From assembly GCA_013396915.1 (NCBI GenBank), contig VWZL01000904.1, positions 1,443,892-1,507,891 of the forward strand: 64,000 nucleotides of DNA, given 5' to 3'. Origin of the DNA: Stercorarius parasiticus. Lineage: Eukaryota; Chordata; Aves; Charadriiformes; Stercorariidae. The position numbers and the translations under genes are program-made. The notes beneath the pieces were generated by a model. The model did not search any database, was not told the origin of the DNA, and saw only the letters and a list, made by a program, of their open reading frames with translations. Within the stretch, counting starts at the first letter, position 1; every line of letters begins with the position of its first letter. Shown here piece after piece: positions 49,501-62,268 of this stretch.

Positions 49501-52500
49501 AACTGAAAAGCTTTTTTCCCCACAACCTAAAAATAACCCAAGGAATGGGTGACAGATTCCAAAAGTCATTTAGAAAATCAGCAGATTAGGTTCCACGTAG
49601 GTCATCACCTATTCATCTATGTCCATGCTTCTTTTTAATGACATTTTGTACTACCTCGCTCCTTGTTATCTTGGTTAATGCTTTGGAAAAAGGAATCAAG
49701 ATTTCCTAATGCTACAGGCATGAATTCCAAATGAATGTGTTCATTAAGCAGAGAGTGCTTGGACACTAATGGCATCAGGTTAGCAGCAGGCAACACAATT
49801 TTAATACTGTTCATTGTTTTATGTACTATAGTCCATATGCTGTCCTACCTCAGTTATCCCCCGCTAAGAAGGCAAAGGAGATGAGTTTGTCTTTGCTGGG
49901 TTTCTGAAATTTTCTGCCTCAAGGGGGAAAAAAAGGAAAAGGGGAATGAGAAGAGACAGCTGCTTTTCTTCTGCCCCTACAAAATGGCAGGATCTCATTC
50001 CTTTTTCTGTGCAGAGATTTGAGGAAGGAGAGAGAGTTTAGACCTTATGTAGATTGGGTTAGAAATTTTGAGGACAGCATGAATTAGACAATTTTGAACA
50101 GAAGTTACTTTTCAATGTATAGTTAAGCTTTCAGCTAAGACAGAGCCCAAATGGGTGTGGGTTTTTTTGTTTGTTTGTTGGTTGGTTGGTTTGTGTTTTA
50201 TTTTGTTTTGGTTTTTTTAAAAAACCCTGGATCTATTTTTGGTTTTATTTCAAGTTCAAACAAGATTAACATGCTGGGTATATCATTTTGCATTTATGCA
50301 CTGTTTAATTTGGGCTAGAATTTAACTTTTTGATTGTAAAGACAAAAGTAAATTCACACAAGAACTGACAGAATTCTAAACTTGTTCACACAACGGTGGC
50401 AATGAAGAGCACCTCAACACAAATGAGAAATGGACATTGAGAGTGCATAATTACTGAAAACCTAATAGCATGGTTTGTTGCCGGAATGCTTGATCAGGAG
50501 CTAAGCTATTCTGCATTTCAGTGTCAAGTGTCGATGACTCAGACTACCTATGCAAGGAAGTTGAGTGTAGATAAAAAAATAATTAACAGGTGCTAAACTG
50601 TTCAGGCTAAATCCTACTGGATAAATGCAAGCTTGAAACTGAGAAGAATTCTGGCTTCCGATTTTAAACTGTCTTACCTATTTCTGAAATAACAATTTAA
50701 ATTGTATGGACACAAGTTCCCAAAATACACAATAACAGAGTCAAAGAAACAGAGAATTCCTTAGATGAAGCAAATTATTATAAACCAAGTATAGTCTTGA
50801 ATATTTTAGCCAAAATGTCTCTCAGCATTACCCCATCGTTAATGCTTAGTTATTGAAATGAAGAAGACAAATTCATGCAACCCTATAACCCTCCACTGAC
50901 AATTTAGAAAATACAGAAGGGGACTGTGCACTATGGGAAATATCATTATGGGCGTTAAGTCATATTTCAAAGATGACTGCGTGGTCAGAAGCTGATGAAG
51001 TATTAACCAAAAATATTAACTCCTCAAGAAAAAGGGATTTTGCTGGAAGTCAAAGAAAACTTGCTGAATATGAAGGTATCTATTCCACCACTGGCACAAC
51101 AGCCAGAGTTGTAAAGACCAATGCTGTTACCCTGGAACTTTTAATCTTCCTTATCAGAAGCTGGTGAACACATCATTTGACTGACTTTAGCAGCATCCAT
51201 AAAAATGACAAAAGATTTTCTAACCTTCCAAGTTCCATACATCCTTTATATGTGACAGTCTGAGAAGCTGTAACCATGCTCCTCATTTCGTTCAGGCACC
51301 AGATGTGAATCTTATATTTCTTTATATTTAAAATTTTTACCTAATCTTACCTAGGTTCTTATGTGACTACTCCCTGCTGGGTTTGCGTTTATAATCTGTT
51401 GTTGCTCATTTTATTTCTAATAACTGAATTGCATAATGTCTGTAATAACAGCATATTCTCCACTCTCTCTAACTTGAGCCTTTATATGAATGTGCTGCTA
51501 TGAAATGATGCATCCCTTGTTCTTTTTTCATGAGGCAAGCACTTATTATCTCTTTTTTAAAATACTTCTATGCTTTCATAACATTGTACACTGTATTTTT
51601 GTATATTTTGAAGAGCATAAATTTTACATTTGCATTTATTTTCACTTTTTTTTTTTTTGGTACATTTTGCCATTGGGTGAGTAAAATATCATTTCCCCAG
51701 GAGGTCTCATTCATTTCAAATTAATCACCGAGTGTTCTTTTCTGTCACAGTGCAATTCAAACTGAGACAAACAGCAAGACCACATAACATTTTTTGTATA
51801 CTTCTGTGCTGTTAGCAGTTGCTCTTTGAAGTGTTTTTCCCTGTTTGTACAATCTATGACACTAATACAGCATTACACTATATATGACTACTGTGAGCTA
51901 TGAATGCCACTGAAACAGAGATAAAAGCCACAGGTATACACACAAACAAGGATATATCTGAATAATTCTAGAAACAGTTTAAAGCTTATTTGAGATAGAA
52001 ACATGGTGACTCAGGTTATTCTTTAAAATTAAGCCACACTCCCAAGCATGTGCTATTATAAATTGTTGCCCAGAATCGTGGAAGCCAGAACTGATGTTTT
52101 CTTTTTTGCTTTTCTCAAATTTGGGATGATGGAGAAAGAAAAAAATAGCAATTTTACGTATTTAACATTAATCTTAGTACTGTCATAATGGAAGAGGGAG
52201 ATTTCAAAAGGGATAGAGAAGTGCGTTGGTGGGTTAGCAATCATATCCAAGTGTCATGAGGAGACACTAGGCAACCGTGTATAGTGTATGAGTATTCTGA
52301 AATTTCTTTTAGAGGCTGACTCCAAGGTAATTTCGCTCCTTCTCTGTTACATGGCATGATGCAGGAGAAAAGTATAGCTGTATACCAGTATCTACTGTAA
52401 AATTAGCGCAGTGTTTTCTTTCCAGTTAGTTCAAAGATATTCTTTCCTTAATACCATATTTTGAGTTTCCTACTTATAGCTTAAAGACCACTTTTGCTAG

Positions 52501-55500
52501 CCAGGAATTGGCTGGTTTGCCCCCATCTCAAATCTTGACTCCAACCAAAAATAAGGTTTGCTTTAACAAGGTTCCCCCATGCTCAAGTTTTAATTTAGCC
52601 TATTATACAGTGTACTTTCAATGACCTGCTATTATACTAGTCTTATAATATCCATATATTTATACCAGAATATGTACTTATTTTCTAATTGAATTCAGGA
52701 TTAATTCTATGCAGTAGTAAAGATGGAACAAAATAATAAAGGTAATGTGTTAAAATTATTTCACTTATAAATAGTATTTTTTTAAAAATGTTGTTCAGTC
52801 ATTGCTGAGAGTATTGTATTTCTATAATGTATCAGAGGAAACATGTGAAAACTGTACACAAAGCCCAAACAGGCACAATAATCTCATAATGCCAACACAC
52901 ACCTACTCTGATGTCCCATTGTTGCTATCGTCCCAGTTTAACCAGGCAACATATCTAATATCAAACCAAAGAAATAAAAAAATGCCTATGAACAGCAAAA
53001 GAAATACAGCGTGTTAGTATCCAATTATTAAATTGAAATGTTTGCAGATGTATTTTTGTAATGGTGTGTTCACATCATCAACTTCTCCTCCTGGAGGGGT
53101 TGGTTCTTTGTAGCTGCAAGTTCATTTTCCCTCCAGGGGTCGTTATCAGATGCAGCACTGAGGAATTGAGCATATGAGAAAATAAAAAAAAAAAATCTTA
53201 ATTATTTTTTCTTACGAAAAGTTTACACAATATCCAGATTTTACAGCATTTAAAATAAAAAAAACCTATCCTTTGTTTTTCAAGATGAAAATATTTTTCC
53301 AGCTGAAAATATTTTCATACTAATGAAAATTTTAAATTCTTCAGGAACTGTATTTTTCATTACCATGCAAATCCTGGTAAAATTTAGAACATCTTTTCAT
53401 GAATTTTCATAAGTTTTGCTGTTGGTATTTAAATGGTAGTTTAGTAGTTTTTCCAGTTGCTGCTCTGAAGTGAAGAGTAATTCTGGTAAGAGAAAGAAGT
53501 GCTTTGGTAGTAGCTGTTAGACTCAACATTTCTAGACACTGATTTGTGCTTCTTTAGCCAAGGGATGATTCCAGCATGCACAATGTCTGATTCACCGATG
53601 TGTATAACCTGCATGTAGGAAATAAGTTTTCAACAGAACTGATCTCAACTTTTCACTGTTGTAAACCACACATAGTGAAACCTCAGTCCACCACCAAGAC
53701 AATGTTATGTTTTTTCAGGAACTATTATCTCGCTTTGAATAGGCATATTGATTTCAGAGGCATTTAAGAGGCAGAGAGCATTTATCCTTGATCAAACCAG
53801 TTGCTTAAATTTAATTATTGTCTTCCTCGTAAAAACATGTAACATAGCACAATGCAAAGTTAAATACCCGGTCCTCCTTTTTTTAATGTTAAATGTGTTC
53901 AATACTGTTGAGCCTTTCTTCCCCATGTTTGATCTATAAACAAATGAATATAAAATGAACTTAATAAATCACTAGTGACAGGTTCAAGACAACCCTGCCA
54001 TTCTTTTTAACCGAATGCTAAATGAATATGGTTAAACATATAAAAGGAATTTGATAATGAGGGTGTACTATTGCTCTGAACTGTTTGTAACCTTTGCCAT
54101 TCTTTTGTAAATTTTAATGAAAATCCAGTGATGGCCTTGTCACATTGAAATCAAAACAATCAATTAAACTGCATTCAATTTACCTTTATCTTGCTGGTGT
54201 TTACCTGTTTTGTATGGGCTTCATTTTTTCTTAAGTCAAGAGTAGTCAAATTTGAATACTTACATATGTCTTCTGAGACAGAGCAACTCCTTCTACTATA
54301 AACAAGAAAAGTGGGGTTCAGCCCCAGATTAAATTACCTAAATTTGGCTCAGCCTACAGGCCAATAAATCAAAGTTCCCATTTCAGTAAATGGAGAAGTA
54401 GACTCAAATCTGTTGCCTCCCCATAGGTCTGGACTGTAACTGTCTTTCCATAAAGGTGTGGACCTGCCATAGGTCCTGTCCTTCTTTCACCTGGTCTATG
54501 CAAACATCTGGGATATCCTCAGGCATTTCCCCTATCTTTAGATATCCCTGATTAAGTTCCTAGGTCTCTACCTTAATCTAAAGAGAGTTTGAACACTGAG
54601 CACCTGTGCAAACCTCCTCACATAAACATCTCAAATTCATGTCACCCACAGGACATGCCTTGGATTTCAGTTAGTTCATGACTGTTTTTCTCCAACTCCA
54701 GGATGTGTTTTATAATCAGATTTATCAATTGAGAACACATCATACAAAATCACGCAAAATATTTTGGGGCCAAAATTGCTATTCAAAGGAATGAATAGTA
54801 GTAGATAAAGGTTGCCCTGCCCAAAGGTCAACTCCTTTTCCAGAATTGTAGAGTTAGCTTCAAGTTTACCTGAAAAAGAATTATAAATCAGGTTGCTTTC
54901 ATAAAATATTATTCATAATGCTGATGTTCTGACAGCTGATTCATCACATCAGATCGCTTAGTATCAACAGATAAGAACCTTTTGAAATTAAGATAATTGC
55001 TTTTTTTTTATCTGTGATTTCTTCTTCAAACTTAGAAGTCCCACACCCAGCGTGGTTGTCTCATGTGATTAAATCTAGGTCCTCTTTCATCAAGCCTGAA
55101 AGAAATTTTCTCCTTTCAATGCTCATTTGTATCTCTCATGCTATTCATTATATTACTAAACAGAATATGGTGTCTCAAATTCCTGAACCTTCGGTTTAAA
55201 TGGCATTCAGTATGGCATTCAGTAAAATGACTACAAAAGGCCATAAGATGCTTTTGAAAAAGATAGTTCTCTTAAATATAATAACTGAACTCTACTTTCA
55301 TATAGAAAGAAGTCAATATGCTCAGTGTTGTCTTGCCTTTTTCGTATTCCAAATGCTGAAAAAAAGAATCCGCATTTTTTTCAAACTGTTTAAATCCAAA
55401 TTAATTTATTGCACTCTGCTTTTTTGAGCGTGGGCAAGCAGAATAGAAGAGAGCAAGTAATCTCTTGATTAGAAAAATGACTGTATACAACACATTCATC

Positions 55501-58500
55501 AAACAGGGAGCTCCATTTCCACCTCTACAGAATGTTCTTCTGATGATAGGACACTAAGTGGAAAAGTAAAATTTATGATGATTAATTGTTGTGAAATCTT
55601 CCTTAAAGCAGAGCTATTCTCATTGAACTTTCTTATCAATGTATTATCTTTCCTCTCAAACTTGATTCCTTTCAATTATTACCTCACTGTGCTACTGGAT
55701 AGTTCCAAGGAGGGCTCTTCGGCTATTATCGAAAAGTATTTCAGCATTGGACAGAATCTATGCAAGTTGTATTCACATTCTTCTGTACTAACTGCCTCAT
55801 ACTTTCCTATCTCTCTCTATGGCTAAAACTCCACTTTTAACAAGTCTCATACAAGCCTTTACAAGTATTAAGTCACAACCAACTGATAAACAGCAGTTTT
55901 AAGAATAGGTAATGTTATACAGATCCAGGAAGATACCTCTTTTTCTAAACACTGATAGCTGACAGAAAAGCTTTTCATATATAACTTTCTTGTATTCTAG
56001 GGGGAAAAATGGCCTTGTAAAATGAATAAGAAAGATTTTCAATAGAAGCGATAATGAAGCATGGCTTCATTTGGCTGTGCTTTCATATCTGAACTGCAAT
56101 GTTACATTTTCCTGTGTCAAGTCTCCTATATTCTCCCATTACAGCATTTTAAGCTTTCTTCTGCATTCCTTTCTGGGATTCTGACAGTTTTGCACATACT
56201 AATTTGGCGAGTTAATAAGAAGTGCTGATTGCCTGTCTGACCTCTGCTCTTGGCCTCTGTGTGAACCCTACAAAACACTTCACCTCTCAGCTGCTGGTTT
56301 GTCAAACCAATGACTGTGGCCCTGTACAGGTTTCTGTGGAAATTTAATATTTTTCCAGATGTCACCCTCTGAAAAATCTGGTAAATGTTCAATAGCGTTC
56401 CAAAATCTGAAGGGGAGAAAAGGAAGGGAGCAAACAGATAGCAACACATCTTTGTATTCCAATGCATAATATTTATGGCTGCATAAGACTTATTTTATTT
56501 GGATTCTAAAATTAATCTTTACAAAAGTCACATTTTTCAAAAAAAGATGTGAAAAGTAACAGTGGATAACCTTTTAAAATCTTATTCTATATTGGACCAG
56601 CTCATATCTCTAAGGAGACTTTTTTTCCTTCCTTCACTTCTCTAGAGGCTACATTTAGCTGCTCATCATCCAGTTTTATTTATGAATACACCTAACGCTT
56701 TCAGATTACCTACATAAAAAAATGTAACTGTACCAACTAAATTTGGCATTGGGTGTAATATTCTTTGACGATGACTTAATTTTTTGGCCCTATATAAAAT
56801 TGAGGTAAAATGGTAGCAAATCAGAATTTTCGTACTGGACACTAACTTTGATCTTATTTGTCACAATTATATAGCTGCACAGATAGAGGTGTATTTTTAT
56901 GCTGACTTGTCTTTGCTGAAAAAAGATATCCATATATAAAAATATTTGTCTTGCAACAACAGTTTGCATCAACCTGTGGAATATTTGAGAGCAGCAGTAG
57001 AACATATTAACATGTTCTGAAACACCTTTACTTTACAATTATTTTTGAAAGGCTCAGTGCTCCATTGGACCAATTTCAATTCCCAAGGACCCATTTGAAT
57101 GTACACTGGAGTAAAATGAATGTTTTTAAGGGGAGAAGTATGCACATATTTCATAATACACTATTATAATTTCTAGCATACACAATGTCAAGGTTAAAAA
57201 AAAGCCTGAATCTAAAAGTGCATTATATTCTTTCTCACCCCTTTGCATGTGATTGGCTTTGAATTTTCAGGAAAAATGCTTTTTTTCTTCACTGAGTCCA
57301 AGCTCTTTCAAAATGCTTCCTCTATGAATAATTATTTCGATATTTACTTGGCACTAGCACAATGTTTATTTTCACTGGAAACAGGAATGATTTTCTTTTT
57401 TTAAATCAGGAAATTACATATTGTCACTCTAATCTTTCCAAAGAACTTAGACCCACTGACAGTGATTACTGTAGATCTGCACAGTTTTAATACTTGCAAC
57501 TCATAATTGTTTTTCATGGTTAAGAGAAAATAAATGAACTGCCAAGTGCAGTACAAAAAGAAGAATGTCATTCATTCTTTAACACCTTCTTGCCCCTGCA
57601 AACAAAAACAAGAGGATCTCAGCTAGGCATTTCCCAAATCTTGTTTCTAGGCAAAGCATAAAGGATTTTGCCTGGCACTGTGTGAGTTTAAAAAGCTTTT
57701 TGGGTTAATCTTTTACTAACAAATAAGTTGTTGAATTTACTAGGCTTAAGATGTATGAATAAATTAATCATAGTATAAATATGTATCTGTGAATTAAACT
57801 TAGCATGTATTATATGCCTGGAATTATTACACATGTTCCCTTATTCCTTGGATACCTAGCCAGGTGATTCTAAAATTATTCATTAATTTGGAATATGGTA
57901 GCTTTTCTTATGAAACTCCTGTAGTAAAAATCCATCATTCAGTGCTCTGAAAAATTCACTGAGTTACCAAGCAGAAACAGTATCATGTGATTCACGTGAC
58001 TAACCAAACCGTATAAAAAATGAGCAGTAAATGGCTGAAGCAAACATTTGGCAAGAGCTCATATGATAAAAGGCAGAAGCCAAATACATTAAAGTAGACT
58101 TTTACACTTATAACAGAGCACTGTAAGCAAGCAATATGACAGAAAGCAACATTATGTAAATGGAAGTAAAGTTAATTAACTATCTTTTGGAAGAATTCCA
58201 AAATCACAATTGTAATGCTTTAAGCATACAATAGGTGAGATATCTGCTGTTGCATAGAGAAGTCAACTTTGATTTCTACCCAACTGTTAGTGTTGGGTTC
58301 AGTTTGAATCAATAAACATTAACAGCATGATTATTTAGATAATCCTCAGTTGCCGAAAAAGGCCGCTGATTTTCAGATGAGCCATAGTTAGATTCAATAA
58401 CGGTGTATCTGTAAATTTACTTTTCTTGCTAGTATCTTTTCTGTTGCAGATATTCAACAAAGACCTGATGTTTATCATAACTAAATAAGATAAGTAGATC

Positions 58501-59747
58501 TTAAATAATTATTCAACCTACAGAAGTTGACATAGCTGAAATACACAGTCAGCACCACAATAAAACTATGGACAAATTTATTGTAAGCTCCAAATCTGTC
58601 ATTTTGCTACATGAGTAATACACCCATAAATTGAAGTTATAATAAAGACTTTGGTAAATGTGGTTGGGGGAAAGGGAAAGCAATTCCCAGTAAAGGAAGT
58701 TTGTTTGCTCAGAGAATGCGCCAACTGTTAAGAACAAAAAGCAGGCTGGCAATTGCCTATCTCAGCCTTTTATAAAGCTTTCTATCACTCTCATACTTCA
58801 TACTTCACAGAGTTTCTAATATCACTGCTTCGGGGATGCAGGTCAGGCTGGGGGGTGAGAGTAAAAACTTTTTCCTAGATTGCTGTTAACATTGGCTCTA
58901 AAAAAATGAAAATATTGTTGCATTCGAATTCTTTCTCTTATCATCCCTTTTAATGTGTCCTAACCTTCAACAATAACCATTGAAATCTTTTGCAAATGGC
59001 AAATAAAGTTACAAGTTCTATGCCAGACTGAAGACTATTTCTCTGCTTCTCCCACATAAAGCTCTGCATGGAAAATACTCTGCTGGTAACAATGATATAT
59101 AAACCATCCTCTGAAGCAAAGAGGTGACATTTAAGTTGCTTTCCAATGAAAACATTTCAAGAGTTAACACTCCAGCATGATCTTTCATCTCTTACTGCTG
59201 CCTGGTCGCTTTCAGCAGATTGAACACAGCATCAGTTCATACTCACTTCATGTTTAGGAGGTTGCCTTCCCAATTCCCAGGGCTGGAATGTGAAAATGAA
59301 AAGAAATAGTGAATTAGATTCTTAAATGTAAGCTTGACATTTCTAGATTTTGATAAAATGCACTGAAGGTGGATAGCCACTTCCTCTTTTCCCCTGAGAT
59401 CTGTGACTGAAGTACAAGGAGAATATCCGTGCTTCAAACAACACATATTTTCCCCTGACTCAGCATCAATATTGGAAAGAAGAATTTTTCTCTTTTTTTT
59501 GTAAAATTAGGTATATTTTAAAGAAATCTATTTCCGAAGTGCTCCATTTTTTGGCCTTTGTCTCTTACAAAATACAGACTTCCTCCCCTTTCCTTTAGTA
59601 GACATGAATTACCTTAGATTTGAAACCCAGCAAGGAAAACCACTGTCATGAATCAGCTATCTTGCTCAGTTTTCCTAGAAGCTGGATGGATTTAAGTACA
59701 ACCTTTAGAATGTACCTCAAAACGTCCATGTGCTGCTGTGTCTCTAA
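49501..59747. other. Anonymous AT-rich non-coding DNA
   Basis: About 10 kb without a gene, RNA or known repeat that I can support. Present are a TTTG/TTGG tract at 50161-50218, a tandem 12-mer pair (ATGGCATTCAGT twice, about 55200-55223) and a 14-bp perfect palindrome TGAAAATATTTTCA at 53304-53317. Short ORFs such as 50973-51167 and 56126-56467 have no identifiable domain. Conserved non-coding elements might exist but need cross-species comparison. Confidence 0.6.
50161..50218. repeat. T/G-rich simple repeat
   Basis: TTTG, TTGG and TTTTG units follow one another for about 58 bases. Similar in style to the tracts at 3781 and 24966. Confidence 0.8.
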
Positions 59748-59845
59748 CTCACATCTATTTTTATATTAATAACTCTTACTGCTTTAAAATTAATTTCTTT
59801 TCCAAGCTTGAATTCAACCAAGTTCAGCTTCCAAGTGTTGGAGCT
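59748..59845 (+). repeat. Copy A of a 98-bp direct repeat
   Basis: The block from ctcacatct to gttggagct recurs at 62011-62107 in the same orientation. By eye there are about 8 mismatches and one single-base gap, roughly 91% identity, with abrupt loss of similarity on both sides. A 25-base core (from actcttactgctt, about 59770-59794) is identical. It is either two members of an unlisted interspersed repeat family or a local duplication. The open frame over copy A (59738-59923) is not conserved in copy B. Confidence 0.85.
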
Positions 59846-62010
59846 TTTTGTGCCTTTGACTGCAAGACTGAGCAACCCCACTCACATCTCTCTTACTTGA
59901 CTGAGCACCTGTATTCTGACTAAATCACCTTTTAACCTTCTCTGCAGATATACTGAGTTGATTGAGCTCTTTAAGCCTCAAATAGTAAGACTGGTTTTTT
60001 GACTTCCAGAGCATTTTTATGTCACTTATCTGAACTATCTTCGGTATTTCCATATTGGTCTGGATGTGGACACTGGAAGTAGACACATCCTTGCAGAGGT
60101 CTGTTTCTTGCATACTAAGTCAAAACCACTTCCCTGCTTTAACTTGACAGTCTTCTTTTATGCATTCACAGACAGTATTAACCCTTTTGCTCTGGTATGA
60201 GACTGAAAGGTCACATTAAGGAGGGTCTGGGATGATTTCAAGTCGTTTTCTGAATCACTGTTTTCTGAGGTAGTCTCCTTTTCTGTAGGTATAGATCTAG
60301 TTCTTTGTTCCCTTTGGTATTACCCTTACTGAAGTGTGTTAAAATATGTTTTCATAGTTTGTGACCATTTTTGTCAGAATGACTCACATAATCAATCACT
60401 TCTCCTCCTCATTAGTTGTAAGTCCACACCAAATATATCTAGCATAGGGTTCCTAACATTTTCTAATATAGACACTCAATAAAAATGTTCTATGTGTGGA
60501 ATCCCAGTAGAAACAGCCCCCCTTACTGCTCTCTATCTACTACAAAATACCCTGTATCGTTAGTCTGTAAGCTGGTTTGAAGTCATTTATTATGTGCTAT
60601 GTTAATTTTCTACAAGTTTTTAATCAAGACATGGTACGATACTAAACCAATTATCACTTCATCAAGGCAGAAACTTTTACAAGACTGAGCTCTGTTCTTG
60701 ATAATAAATAAATAAATAACACAGGAATTGTTATGAAACTGAATCCAATATAATTTGTTGGATGTCTACTCCACTTTTAGTTACTGATAGGACTGCCAGC
60801 TTTGCATCATATTTCTCTGATCTATTTGTTGATTAAAAGATGACTTAACCCAGTAGAACTTAACAGGGAAAAGAAGTCACTGGTGTTGTTGAAACAAGAC
60901 TCCCTGCTATCCTGTAAATTCATTTATCTATGTAGTCAAAATTGAAGTGAAATTATAGTGGATCCAGTTCAGTGCCATTATCGGAGAGTCTTGGGAAGAA
61001 AAGTCCAATAAAAGCTTATCTCTAAGGGGAGAAAGCATGCCAGAGCAACAGGTAAGCCAGCTTGGCAGTTCAAAAAGTGTATGAAGTGACCCTGTGCAAA
61101 TTCTGCAGGATTGCAGTCAAAAATGTCTCATGGATTTTTAGGTGCCAAACTATTGGTGACTAGATGCTAAAAAATAGCCTACATCCAGTCAAAAAAAAGA
61201 TCAGCCCACTCTTAACAAAGTAATCCTACACACGCAAACACCCACAACCTGCTGGAGAGTTTCTGAACACAGCGACGCAGTTAAGCACATTTTGATACTG
61301 TTGTCGTCCCAGGTTTTCTCATGAACCCTTGGAAAGTACACACTGTCTGCGGATTGTTTAGTGACTCATCTAGGGGCACACAGATCAAATATGTAGGTTC
61401 CAGTTACTTGTTCTCTGTCTATTCAGGACATGAGTTTTGAGTATTATATAGCGTATAATGAAAAGGCAGAAGGATTTAACTCACTTGAGTAATCCTATTC
61501 CCTAACATTCATTATCAGTAACTTCACAGCTGCTGTATGGCTTACTTATTAAAATAAAAATTAGGAGGAGAAATCTGTTGATGTCAGATTTATTCAGAGT
61601 GGCAAGACTTACCACCTGACATATCTAGGTAATTAGAGGGGGGCTTTAGCAGAAGGTTAGAGCTCAAATATTGCATAGGGTTTATTGCTTGCCATGCTGA
61701 ATTGACTCTTGGCCAGCATAAGGAATTTTCCCAGCAATATTCTGCACTGACGTTATGCAGGGATGTTTGAATAGTTTCTCTCTTTAGAGTCCTCGTTTTT
61801 TCTCCAGATAATCATCTTCCTTTATACTGTTGCCTCTGAAATGCCAGTTCAGTGATTCATCCTTAACTAGGAAAAAACACAGGTGAATGATTAAACAGAA
61901 CCACAGTTCTTTCAGGGGAAGCACGTAGGTAAGGGCAAATTTATGAACAGAGACGATATCAAGCATATGCTTATATATTTTACTGATTTGGAAGTGGCAT
62001 CATTGTGATG
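59846..62010. other. Anonymous non-coding DNA between the two direct-repeat copies
   Basis: No gene or known repeat is recognised. (AATA)n occurs at 60701-60719. If the flanking copies arose by one local event, this 2.2 kb would be the duplicated or inserted interval, but no second copy of it is seen in the window. Confidence 0.55.
60701..60719. repeat. (AATA)n microsatellite
   Basis: Four AATA units in tandem. Unremarkable. Confidence 0.8.
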
Positions 62011-62107
62011 CTCACATCTGTTTTTGTATTAATTACTCTTACTGCTTTAAAATTAATTTTTTTTCCAAGCTTGAATTCAACAAATTCGACTTCCAAGTGT
62101 TGCAGCT
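62011..62107 (+). repeat. Copy B of the 98-bp direct repeat
   Basis: Begins ctcacatctgtttttgtatt and ends gtgttgcagct. It matches 59748-59845 as described for copy A. The one-base deletion relative to A falls in the caac(c)aa stretch near 62082. It lies about 90 bases upstream of a CR1 3' scrap, which is not found beside copy A. Confidence 0.85.
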
Positions 62108-62200
62108 ACAACAGCTATTCTGGTAGCCATAGAGTAAGTAACTAACTACACCCCCATTTCCAACCAATGTGTCTCTTGAGAAATTTTAGGCCCATTTTAT

Positions 62201-62268
62201 TAGAATCATAGAATTGCCTAGGTTGGAAAGGACTTTTCAGTTCACCTAGTCCAATCACTGTTTGGTCA
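62201..62268 (-). mobile_element. CR1 LINE 3' end scrap
   Basis: TAGAATCATAGAATTGCC, then ggttggaaaggac and cacctagtccaatcac, is the reverse complement of the last 60-70 bases of a CR1 3' UTR including its tail. Very short CR1 copies of this type are common. No coding part is present. Confidence 0.85.
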
